A program made the position numbers and the translations under genes. A DNA stretch of 7,043 bases from Deltaproteobacteria bacterium (lineage in GTDB: Bacteria > Myxococcota > Polyangia > Polyangiales > B10-G4). Where the stretch lies: positions 1 through 7,043 of the forward strand of contig JAFDCW010000223.1 of NCBI GenBank assembly GCA_019312705.1, read 5' to 3'. Every line of letters begins with the position of its first letter. Position 1 is the first letter of the stretch. The notes under the pieces were generated by a model, which was not told where the DNA came from, searched no databases, and saw only the letters and a program-made list of their open reading frames with translations. Below, piece after piece: positions 1-5,640 of this stretch.

Positions 1-838
1 ATCCGAGGCGCGTCAGAAACATCTTCATCTGGTCGGATGTGGTGTTTTGCGCTTCGTCGAGGATGACGAAGCTATCGTTGAGGGTACGACCGCGCATGAA
101 GGCGAGGGGGGCGACCTCGATGGTACCCTGGGCCAAGAGCGCCTGGGCCCGGTCCATGTCCATCATGTCGTGCAAGGCGTCATAGAGAGGCCGGAGATAG
201 GGGTTCACCTTCTCGGCGAGGTCCCCCGGAAGGAAGCCGAGCTTCTCTCCAGCCTCGACCGCGGGGCGAGTGAGAATGATGCGCTTGACGAGCTTCGTCT
301 GGAGAGCACGTACGGCCATCGCCATCGCCAGGTAGGTCTTGCCGGTACCCGCGGGCCCGATGCCAAAGACGATGTCGTGGTCGCGAATCGACTGAATGTA
401 GATCTGCTGGGCGATGCTCTTGGGGGTGATCGCTTTCTTCTGCGAAGCGACGAGGATCACGTCATCGAAGAGCTCTCGGAGACGAACGTCGGGGTGATTC
501 AGGAGGGTCGTCGCGGCCCGGGCCATGTCGACACCGGAGAGCTTCTTCCCCCGCCCGAGCACGTCGACCAACTCGAGCAGGACCCGCTCGCCGAGGGCGA
601 CCGCGGGACCGTCGCCCTGGATGTAGATCGTGTCGCCGCGGAGCCCGAAGTTCACGCCGATGACGTCTTCGACCGCCCGCAGATTCGCGCCACCGGGACC
701 CGAGAGTTGCCGGAGGATCTCGGCGTCGGTCACCTCGACCCGGGCACCGATCTCATCGCCGACGGCTGCATCGACGCCATCATCGACCACCTGGCCGGAT
801 TCGGGCTTTCGCGCCGCTGGCTCGCTCGTGCTCCCCAC
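1..838 (-). CDS. phoH: PhoH-family ATPase (YbeZ-like), 3' end outside the window
   Basis: Cytoplasmic P-loop NTPase of the PhoH/YbeZ family. Relatives bind ATP and act in RNA metabolism, often with the endoribonuclease YbeY. Reading the minus strand from 838 gives 279 codons before the window edge. An N-terminal KH-like region (about residues 33-85, starting RVEVTDAEILRQLSG) is followed by the ATPase domain. Walker A GPAGTGKT is at residues 161-168 (358-335) and Walker B VILDEAQN at 258-265. Between them lie family signatures such as ILTRPAVEAGEKLGFLPGDL and FMRGRTLNDSF. Family members usually have about 320-350 residues, so some 50-70 C-terminal residues are missing. The GTG at 838 is the furthest upstream start, because an in-frame TGA lies directly before it (841-839). 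No Shine-Dalgarno sequence is visible. In-frame GTGs at 790 and 733 are alternatives, but 733 falls inside the conserved N-terminal region. Family identity is near certain; the start is not. Confidence 0.95.
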   Translation of the reverse strand, partial: MGSTSEPAARKPESGQVVDDGVDAAVGDEIGARVEVTDAEILRQLSGPGGANLRAVEDVIGVNFGLRGDTIYIQGDGPAVALGERVLLELVDVLGRGKKLSGVDMARAATTLLNHPDVRLRELFDDVILVASQKKAITPKSIAQQIYIQSIRDHDIVFGIGPAGTGKTYLAMAMAVRALQTKLVKRIILTRPAVEAGEKLGFLPGDLAEKVNPYLRPLYDALHDMMDMDRAQALLAQGTIEVAPLAFMRGRTLNDSFVILDEAQNTTSDQMKMFLTRLG

Positions 839-918
839 TCAGCGAAACGCTAACGTGGATCCGCGAGCCCGTCCACGGTCCGCTCATTTGTGGTTCGGTA
901 GAGGTACAATCCCGGACC
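839..918. promoter_or_regulatory. Divergent intergenic region between phoH and the RNB gene
   Basis: These 80 bases must hold the promoters of both divergent genes. On the plus strand, TACAAT (905-910) matches five of six bases of a sigma-70 -10 box and lies 8 bases before the ATG at 919. I see no convincing -35 box at 16-18 bases. A purine stretch AGAGG (900-904) is 14 bases from the ATG, too far for a good ribosome binding site. On the minus strand, TAGCGT (852-847) lies 8 bases before the GTG at 838, with TGGACG 17 bases further upstream; both are weak matches. A 6-bp inverted repeat, CGTGGA (854-859) / TCCACG (872-877), could be an operator or chance. The promoter calls are inference from motif position only. 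Confidence 0.4.
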
Positions 919-2490
919 ATGGTCGACGACGCCGCGCGGGGACCGCTCCGCACCATCCGGGGATTGCTCGAAGAGCAGGGCCTCTCCGAAGAGTTTCCCG
1001 AGCAGGTGAACCGTGAGGTCGAGGCCTGGCTGGAATCTCCCGGCCTCGACGATCCGAAGCTCGAGGACCTCTCCCACCTGCCCTTCGTGACCATCGACAA
1101 CGCTTCGTCGCGGGATCTCGACCAGGCGGCCTGGGTCGAGCGCGACGGCGACGCATTCGAGATCTGGTACGCCCTCGCCGATGCGGCGTACTACGTGCGC
1201 CCTGGCTCGGCCCTCTTCGCCGAGGCCCTCTCCCGAGGGGCGAGCTACTACCTACCGACGACGATGGTACCCATGCTCCCGACGGCGCTCTCGGAGGGAC
1301 TGGTCTCGCTCAACCCCGACGTCGATCGCCGAGCGACCGTCTTCCGCACCCGGGTCGGGGCCGAAGGCCAGGTGCTCGGGACGAAGATTCTCCGCGCCCG
1401 AATTCGCAGTCGCCACAAACTCTCCTTCGAGCGCGTCCAGACGCTCTACGACGACGACGACGACACGGGCCTCACCGACGGAGTCGCCGAGTCGCTGCAT
1501 GCGCTACGCGAAGTCGGCCTGCTCCGCATGCGAGAGGCGACCGAGCGCAACGTCGTACGCTATCGACGGTCGGAGCTTTCGGTCGGAGTCGAGGGCATGC
1601 GCTTCGTGGTCGACGATGCGGTGCGGCACCCGGTCGAGCGTTACAACGAGCAACTTTCATTGCTCTGCAATGTCGAGGGCGCGAAGTTCCTCCGAAAGAA
1701 CCTCGACGACGCCCGAGTGCAGCCGATCTTTCGTGTGCATCCTCCGCCCGAAGAGGACCGAATCGCCGAGCTCGAAGGGTTCCTGAGGAACCTGCGAAAG
1801 AAGCAGGACCTCGACGCCGAGACCTGGGACCCGAAGCGCGCCCGGTCGACGGCCGAGTGGCTCGACGGGCTACCGACCGGCGGACGCATGGGGCGCATCG
1901 CCGTAGCTGTCCATCGGCAAGCGGTGATGGTGAACGGACGGTCCACCTACCGCGGCGAGCCGGGCATACACTTCGGCGTCGGTGCGGAGGTCTACGCTCG
2001 GTTCAGCGCGCCGATGCGGGAGATCGTCGGCATCTACCTGCACAAGGAGATCTGGGAGCGCCTCAACGACGCGCCGGCGGGCAGCGACGGGGAAAACCTC
2101 GCCCTGATGGAGGAGGTCGTACGGTCCGCCAACCGCTCGCGGGATCTCCAGCGCACCCTCAACAACCGCACGAACGAGGTGGTCCTCGACCACCTCTTCG
2201 GGGCCGCCGAAGAGCAGGCCTGGGAGCGCATCGGCACCGTGGTCGGCATGGCTCGCAAGAAAGTCTACGTGCTCATCGACGACCCCCACCTCGATGTGAA
2301 GGCCTACGTCCCCCACCTCAGTGAGGCGGCCGGAGAGGCTCTGCACATCGGCGACGATCAGGTCACGCTCCGCGGCGAGGACGATCGCATTCATGTGCGG
2401 GTCGGTGATGCCGTGAAAGTGCGCGTAATCGGCCGTGACCGAAAGCGCCGCCGCTGGAAGCTTGGCTTGGCGGAAACAGACGCCGGCTAA
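919..2490 (+). CDS. RNB-domain protein (RNase II/R superfamily), short form with altered metal site
   Basis: 523-residue RNB-domain protein. RNase II/R enzymes degrade single-stranded RNA 3' to 5' with a Mg-binding aspartate cluster. The core starts near residue 54, and its metal-site segment TIDNASSRDLDQA (58-70) aligns with E. coli RNase II TIDSASTEDMDDA. Asp60, Asp66 and Asp68 match D201, D207 and D209, but the D210 position is Gln69. The later segment YARFSAPMRE (359-368) keeps Arg367, matching the RNA-binding R500, in place of the usual TSPIR context. The helix carrying E542 in RNase II reads QRTLNNRTNE (411-420), and I see no clear Glu equivalent. About residues 435-515 look like an S1-type OB fold. 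The N-terminal cold-shock domains of full-length RNase R are absent. A run of five Asp falls near residue 178. The ATG at 919 has no good Shine-Dalgarno and may be read from a leaderless mRNA. Family assignment is firm; nuclease activity is uncertain. Confidence 0.93.
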   Translation: MVDDAARGPLRTIRGLLEEQGLSEEFPEQVNREVEAWLESPGLDDPKLEDLSHLPFVTIDNASSRDLDQAAWVERDGDAFEIWYALADAAYYVRPGSALFAEALSRGASYYLPTTMVPMLPTALSEGLVSLNPDVDRRATVFRTRVGAEGQVLGTKILRARIRSRHKLSFERVQTLYDDDDDTGLTDGVAESLHALREVGLLRMREATERNVVRYRRSELSVGVEGMRFVVDDAVRHPVERYNEQLSLLCNVEGAKFLRKNLDDARVQPIFRVHPPPEEDRIAELEGFLRNLRKKQDLDAETWDPKRARSTAEWLDGLPTGGRMGRIAVAVHRQAVMVNGRSTYRGEPGIHFGVGAEVYARFSAPMREIVGIYLHKEIWERLNDAPAGSDGENLALMEEVVRSANRSRDLQRTLNNRTNEVVLDHLFGAAEEQAWERIGTVVGMARKKVYVLIDDPHLDVKAYVPHLSEAAGEALHIGDDQVTLRGEDDRIHVRVGDAVKVRVIGRDRKRRRWKLGLAETDAG

Positions 2491-2504
2491 AGAGTGCTCT
2501 TTAG
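2487..2504. terminator. Palindrome between convergent genes, holding both stop codons
   Basis: CTAAAGAG-TG-CTCTTTAG is a perfect inverted repeat. As RNA it can form a 7-bp stem with a GTGC loop on either strand. The TAA of the RNB gene (2488-2490) lies in one arm and the TAA of the FHA gene (2503-2501) in the other, so the two coding regions end 10 bases apart. No U-run follows on either strand and the stem is AT-rich, so it is not a classical strong intrinsic terminator. A bidirectional terminator or a 3'-end stabiliser for both mRNAs is an inference from position and symmetry. Confidence 0.5.
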
Positions 2505-3466
2505 GAAGAAAGCGCGGACCAGTACATGTGCACCGGGTCATCACTGGCCAGGCGCACGCATGACCCACTGCGCGAGAGCGCCGCGCTGCGAATGCGACGC
2601 CCATCGAGGAAGGTACCGCCGGTCGACGCGAGGTCGAAGATGCGATCCGCGGGCCCGTCACGAAGAATCAATGCATGGGTCCGGGAGACGGTGCCCGTGG
2701 TAATGGCCAGGGCGCCCTGTCCGACGCAGCGTTCGTAGCGGCCGACGAGCACGCCCCGGTCGACCATCGGCTGGGTGATGGGCAGGGTGTTCTTTCCGCG
2801 GCGGCTGGAGAGCTGAAGGCGGGCGACGAGGGAGACCGACGACGGCGCGCCGATCCAATCGACCCGGGGCAGGAGGGTGATGTGAGAGCGGCGAACGTCG
2901 CTGTCTGTCTGGCCCGGAACGCGTTCGGCGTGATGCAGCACCGGGGCCGCAAGGCGATAGGGTCCCCCGGCCCCGCGAGGAAGCTGCATCGGTCGCCCGT
3001 GAGGGATGCCCGCGATCACCCACTCGCCGACGGCGATCGCAAAGGGGCCGGTCGCAACCAGGGAGCGAACATCGTCTCCGCCGTCGACGCGGAAGCCAGC
3101 CTTCGTATCGAGGTCGAGGATGCGAAGAGCCGGGGTCCCGTCGTCGAGGTGCAGGGCGCGTATGAGCAGATGACGGAGCGACACCGACGGATCGGCGTCG
3201 AGGTAGAGGTCAGACTCCGTGTGGCGTCCAACGACGAGGTGACCATCGTCGAGGGTCACGAGGGTCCTTCGGCGCTGGGTCCGCCCCCGAATGGCTACGA
3301 CCAAAAAGGCCGGGAGCTCCGACGACGCGAGCTCCGGCCCCAGCTCGTCGACGAGTTTCTGAAGGGGTCGCCGCAGTTCGGGGACCGGCCTCTCCATGCG
3401 GAAGTCGGGCCGGAAGAAGGTCACGTTGTTGCAAATTGGCGGGGCGCTCGGAGGGGTGTTTTCCAT
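2501..3466 (-). CDS. Protein with two FHA domains
   Basis: 321-residue protein with no signal peptide or membrane segment, so probably cytoplasmic. FHA domains are beta-sandwiches that bind phosphothreonine peptides and often act with Ser/Thr kinases. FHA1 spans about residues 68-130, with Gly80-Arg81 and VSLRH (95-99). Its last signature is degenerate, DLDTKAGFRVDG instead of a DLGSTNGTFVNG type. FHA2 spans about 235-300 and is closer to consensus: VGRYERC (241-247), VSRTHALIL (260-268) and DLASTGGTFLDG (278-289). In FHA2 both usual Asn positions are replaced, by Gly and Asp. Residues 150-230 link the domains and look beta-rich. The ATG at 3466 is the first ATG or GTG after an upstream in-frame stop; no Shine-Dalgarno is visible, and a 9-bp tandem repeat lies just upstream. 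It faces the same way as the GHKL gene 147 bases upstream. The binding partner is unknown. Confidence 0.88.
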   Translation of the reverse strand: MENTPPSAPPICNNVTFFRPDFRMERPVPELRRPLQKLVDELGPELASSELPAFLVVAIRGRTQRRRTLVTLDDGHLVVGRHTESDLYLDADPSVSLRHLLIRALHLDDGTPALRILDLDTKAGFRVDGGDDVRSLVATGPFAIAVGEWVIAGIPHGRPMQLPRGAGGPYRLAAPVLHHAERVPGQTDSDVRRSHITLLPRVDWIGAPSSVSLVARLQLSSRRGKNTLPITQPMVDRGVLVGRYERCVGQGALAITTGTVSRTHALILRDGPADRIFDLASTGGTFLDGRRIRSAALSRSGSCVRLASDDPVHMYWSALSS

Positions 3467-3472
3467 GAGGGG

Positions 3473-3490
3473 GTTCGAAACGTTCGAAAC
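3473..3490. repeat. 9-bp tandem repeat GTTCGAAAC x2 upstream of the FHA gene
   Basis: GTTCGAAAC occurs twice with no gap (3473-3481, 3482-3490), each copy centred on the palindrome TTCGAA. The pair ends 6 bases before the FHA start codon, where a ribosome binding site would be expected. It could be a regulator site or chance. The rest of the 147-base gap (3467-3613) has only a small hairpin, GGAAG-GTT-CTTCC near 3556-3568, and no convincing promoter or terminator. Confidence 0.45.
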
Positions 3491-3613
3491 GGTGGAGCGG
3501 GCCCGGGGCAGGTACCGATTGGGTGGCCCGCCTCACGTTCGCCTACGCCACCTGCAGGAAGGTTCTTCCCTAGTAGTTCCTTTCTTGGTGAGGCGATCGG
3601 CCCCGGCCTCGAG

Positions 3614-3869
3614 TCAGTCCGGGCCGATGCGCGTGCCGAGGAGGGCCATCAATGCGCTGAGCTCGAAGTCGGCGGAGAGGCCCTGGGCGCGCCTCACCTC
3701 GCCTGCCACCCGCGCGGCGAGCAGGTCGAGCGCCGCCTCGGCGCGCGGGTCTCCGGCGACCAGAGCCTCCGCGACGGCCCTGACGAGCGGATGCCTTTCC
3801 GCGAGTTCGACGGGAATGATCGTTCCCGCCGGAGCCTGTCGAAGGTAGTTGGTGCCGGGTCGCACCAGA
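3614..3869 (-). pseudogene. Displaced C-terminal coding segment of the GHKL ATPase
   Basis: On the minus strand, in the frame ending at TGA 3616-3614, the sequence reads as normal protein. It begins VRPGTNYLRQAPAGTIIPVE at GTG 3865 and continues into Ala/Leu/Glu-rich, helix-like sequence such as LAERHPLVRAVAEALVAGD. This frame is offset by one base from the upstream ATPase frame, and no stop separates the two, so a single-base change would fuse them. Either this is the true C-terminus of the ATPase after a frameshift mutation or sequencing error, or it is a separate 83-codon gene starting at GTG 3865. The second is less likely, as that start has no ribosome binding site and lies inside the other gene. 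I do not recognise a domain in it. Confidence 0.6.
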
Positions 3870-4368
3870 CGGCGACGGCGCCGCCCACGTGCTTCACCGT
3901 GCTCCCCGCGCTCGTCCCGCCATCGACCTCGAAGAGTTCCCAGCTCTGGTCGCGGCGCAGGTGAAGCACGTGGGCGGCGCCGTCGCCGGTCGAGGTGTGC
4001 ACTTCGACGACCTCCGGATCAACGGCGAGGACCGATACGAAACCGACGCCGAACTTTCCGATCGCGTCCTCTTGACCCTCCTTTCCCGAACGAAAGAGAA
4101 CGAGCAACTCCTCCTCGATCACGTCCCGGCTCATGCCCACGCCGACGTCGCGGACCGCGACCACCGCCAACCCGGGTTCCCAGGTGATGCGCACCCCGAT
4201 CGACACCGAGCCGGCATCGATGGCGTTCTGGACGAGCTCCCGATAGAAGGCGAGGCGGTCCGCGAATTGAGCGATCAAGTCGGCGACGAGGCCGGTCTCA
4301 TCGGGCGATGAAGCCGAGGGGCCCCCCACACCCCCGCGATACGGTGCCCCGCTCATGGCGAAGAGCAT
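3694..4368 (-). CDS. GHKL-family ATPase (Hsp90/histidine-kinase-like fold), apparently frameshifted
   Basis: ATP-binding protein of the GHKL superfamily (gyrase B, Hsp90, histidine kinase, MutL). Numbering from the ATG at 4356, the N box ELVQNAIDAG is at 40-49, the G1 box DVGVGM at 70-75 and the lid/G2 motif GKFGVGF at 100-106. SGKEG precedes the lid. The ATPase fold is convincing to about residue 160 (near 3880). Beyond that, this frame runs to a stop at 3694 through about 60 residues rich in Arg, Ser and Pro, typical of out-of-frame reading. A second frame (3869-3614) gives an ordinary helical sequence instead. The natural gene was therefore probably 4368/4356 to 3614, about 250 codons, with one base lost (or two gained) near 3870-3898. 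Starts: ATG 4368 follows AGAAGG at 3 bases, ATG 4356 lacks a Shine-Dalgarno but has TATGCT 7 bases upstream, and TTG 4386 is possible. No partner or effector domain is visible, so its substrate cannot be named. Confidence 0.82.
   Translation of the reverse strand: MLFAMSGAPYRGGVGGPSASSPDETGLVADLIAQFADRLAFYRELVQNAIDAGSVSIGVRITWEPGLAVVAVRDVGVGMSRDVIEEELLVLFRSGKEGQEDAIGKFGVGFVSVLAVDPEVVEVHTSTGDGAAHVLHLRRDQSWELFEVDGGTSAGSTVKHVGGAVAVWCDPAPTTFDRLRRERSFPSNSRKGIRSSGPSRRLWSPETRAPRRRSTCSPRGWQAR
3870..3988. repeat. Perfect 29-bp inverted repeat with 61-base spacer inside the GHKL gene
   Basis: The left arm (3870-3898) and right arm (3960-3988) are exact reverse complements over 29 bases, with the core GGCGACGGCGCCGCCCACGT in the left arm. 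Pairing stops at a mismatch on both sides (3869/3989 and 3899/3959). In the gene direction the right arm is read first and encodes GDGAAHVLHL in good ATPase sequence. The left arm is read second and encodes VKHVGGAVAV, immediately before the reading frame breaks. Neither arm looks like a mobile-element end, and no transposase or target duplication is present. RNA from either strand could form a very stable hairpin. Confidence 0.9.
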
Positions 4369-4458
4369 ACGCCTTCTCGAGGGCAAACTCGGCGCTCAGG
4401 TGGGACGCGACACTCGTGGGCTCCCGACACTACGACGCGCTATCATGGCAATCCTCCC
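4369..4458. promoter_or_regulatory. Divergent region between the GHKL gene and the sigma-factor operon
   Basis: About 90 bases separate the two start codons. On the plus strand, TATCAT (4441-4446) matches five of six bases of a -10 box, 12 bases before the ATG at 4459. No matching -35 box is clear, and CCTCC just before the ATG is the complement of a Shine-Dalgarno, not one. On the minus strand, AGAAGG (4377-4372) may serve the ATG at 4368, and TATGCT (4369-4364) is placed as a -10 for a leaderless start at 4356. An ECF-type promoter for autoregulation is possible, but I cannot point to one with confidence. Confidence 0.35.
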
Positions 4459-5640
4459 ATGGGCTCGAAGCGCCAGCGGGCCTCGGTGCCCACGGTGATC
4501 CCAGTGATCGCGATTGCATGTGCTGCGCTGGGCGCCTGGGGCGTGGCTCGGCCGGCAGTCGCCGAAGCAGCGGACGAGGTCGCGTTCGTCGCCTTCGGAA
4601 GCCACGCGAACCCGGTGGGTGAAGCGCTCTCCGGGCTCGTACCCGACGCCGCAAGCGTGACGAACGTCGCCGCCGCCGAGGTGGACCCTCTCCTCGACTA
4701 TGTAATTGCCGTCGACACCGACGCAGGGGTCGTACAGATCTATCGTCGCAGCGACGGAGCCCGCTTCGAACGCAGGTTCGAGACCGAGGCCGAGGACAGC
4801 TACGCGCTCGCGCTGGTCGCCGCCGAGCTGCTCGAGGTGGCCCAGTCCGGAGCGGACCCAACGGTCCTCGGGCTCGCCTCGACCGGAGCCCTCGTTGGGG
4901 CGTCGGGGACCGGTCGCTCGGCGGACCCGACGCGGGATGCAGCGAGCGAAGGAAGCACAGACGACGGCGGCGGTGCGGGCGATGCCGACGGCGACCCCGG
5001 AGCCGAGCGCGGCGCGCCCCAAGACACCGAGGCAAGGGCAGATGGGCCGTCCGGGTCGGAAGTCCCGCCCGGCCCGGGGAAATCTTCGACCGACTCCGGC
5101 GCAGCCGCCTTCTCGGTGGGGGCGGGCATCGAAGCCTGGACCGGCCTCGAAGAACAGAGCCCCTGGCTCGCACAACCGACCGTCTTCTTCGATGTTCTCT
5201 GGAGAGTCGGCTCGACGCTGCTCGTCGGAGCGGGCGTCTTTGGCTCGGGCTTCGGCAGCTACGGTGCGACGACCTCCCGGGCGACCCTGGACTACCGACG
5301 CTACGACGTCGGCGCACGGGTCACGGGCGCCTTCGACGTGTCGCGCGCGGGGCCACGGCTCCTCGGTCACGTGCGCGGCGGCGGCGGGGTCGTCGTCGGC
5401 GAAGGGCGGACCCTCGGGGGCACGAACGAAGAGACGCGGAGCGAAAGCGTCGGCTCATGGTTCATCGGTCTCGGCGTCGAGGCGCGGCAGCCCCTCGTCG
5501 CGGGCCTCGAACTCTATCTCGAGGTGACGGTTGATATCCTACCCGCCCCTACCAGCTTCATCGCATTCGGCGAGAGCCTCGCTGACGAGGGCCCCCTACG
5601 TCTCGCCGGGCGCCTGGGCCTCGGGTGGCGGATCGAATGA
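4459..5640 (+). CDS. Secreted, probably outer-membrane protein with disordered linker
   Basis: 393-residue exported protein of no named family that I recognise. It has a basic start (KRQR, 4-7), a hydrophobic stretch (about 11-30) and likely signal-peptidase cleavage near AVA-EA or AEA-AD (35-38). A small domain follows at about 40-130, ending in an Ala/Leu/Glu helix (SYALALVAAELLEVA). Residues about 145-213 form a low-complexity linker rich in Gly, Asp, Ser, Ala and Pro. The C-terminal 180 residues show alternating hydrophobic, Gly-rich and aromatic strands (TVFFDVLWRVGSTLLVGAGV, WFIGLGVEA, ELYLEVTVDI, RLAGRLGLGWRIE), consistent with a small outer-membrane beta-barrel. Cys21 lies in a weak lipobox-like context (AIAC), so a lipoprotein is a less likely alternative. 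The start is set by the signal peptide. Its stop overlaps the sigma-factor start as ATGA, so the two are probably co-translated. Confidence 0.8.
   Translation: MGSKRQRASVPTVIPVIAIACAALGAWGVARPAVAEAADEVAFVAFGSHANPVGEALSGLVPDAASVTNVAAAEVDPLLDYVIAVDTDAGVVQIYRRSDGARFERRFETEAEDSYALALVAAELLEVAQSGADPTVLGLASTGALVGASGTGRSADPTRDAASEGSTDDGGGAGDADGDPGAERGAPQDTEARADGPSGSEVPPGPGKSSTDSGAAAFSVGAGIEAWTGLEEQSPWLAQPTVFFDVLWRVGSTLLVGAGVFGSGFGSYGATTSRATLDYRRYDVGARVTGAFDVSRAGPRLLGHVRGGGGVVVGEGRTLGGTNEETRSESVGSWFIGLGVEARQPLVAGLELYLEVTVDILPAPTSFIAFGESLADEGPLRLAGRLGLGWRIE

Noticed and set aside
47..853. A 268-codon plus-strand open reading frame covering the left end
   Set aside because: It is the codon-by-codon mirror of the minus-strand PhoH gene, which shows Walker A, Walker B and other family motifs. 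The plus-strand translation has no recognisable domain.
1450..1464. GAC trinucleotide run in the RNB gene
   Set aside because: Only five Asp codons on a surface-loop-like stretch; too short to claim as a functional repeat.
3870..3900. Programmed ribosomal frameshifting in the GHKL gene
   Set aside because: I see no slippery heptamer near the frame switch, and the strong hairpin would lie mostly upstream of it, not downstream where a stimulatory structure is expected. Not fully excluded.
2675..3964. A 429-codon plus-strand open reading frame, longer than the genes it overlaps
   Set aside because: It runs antisense through the FHA gene, the intergenic gap and the end of the GHKL gene. Its Asp/Glu/Arg/Gly-rich translation shows no domain and fits the GC-driven lack of stop codons opposite GC-rich genes.
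3870..3988. The inverted repeat as ends of a small mobile element or an invertible switch
   Set aside because: The 61-base spacer encodes continuous ATPase sequence, there is no transposase or recombinase nearby, no target duplication is seen, and inverting the spacer would not restore the reading frame.
4396..5370. Long minus-strand open frames opposite the 4459-5640 gene
   Set aside because: Arg/Pro/Ser-rich translations with no motifs; the plus-strand gene has a signal peptide, barrel-like strands and tight coupling to its neighbours.
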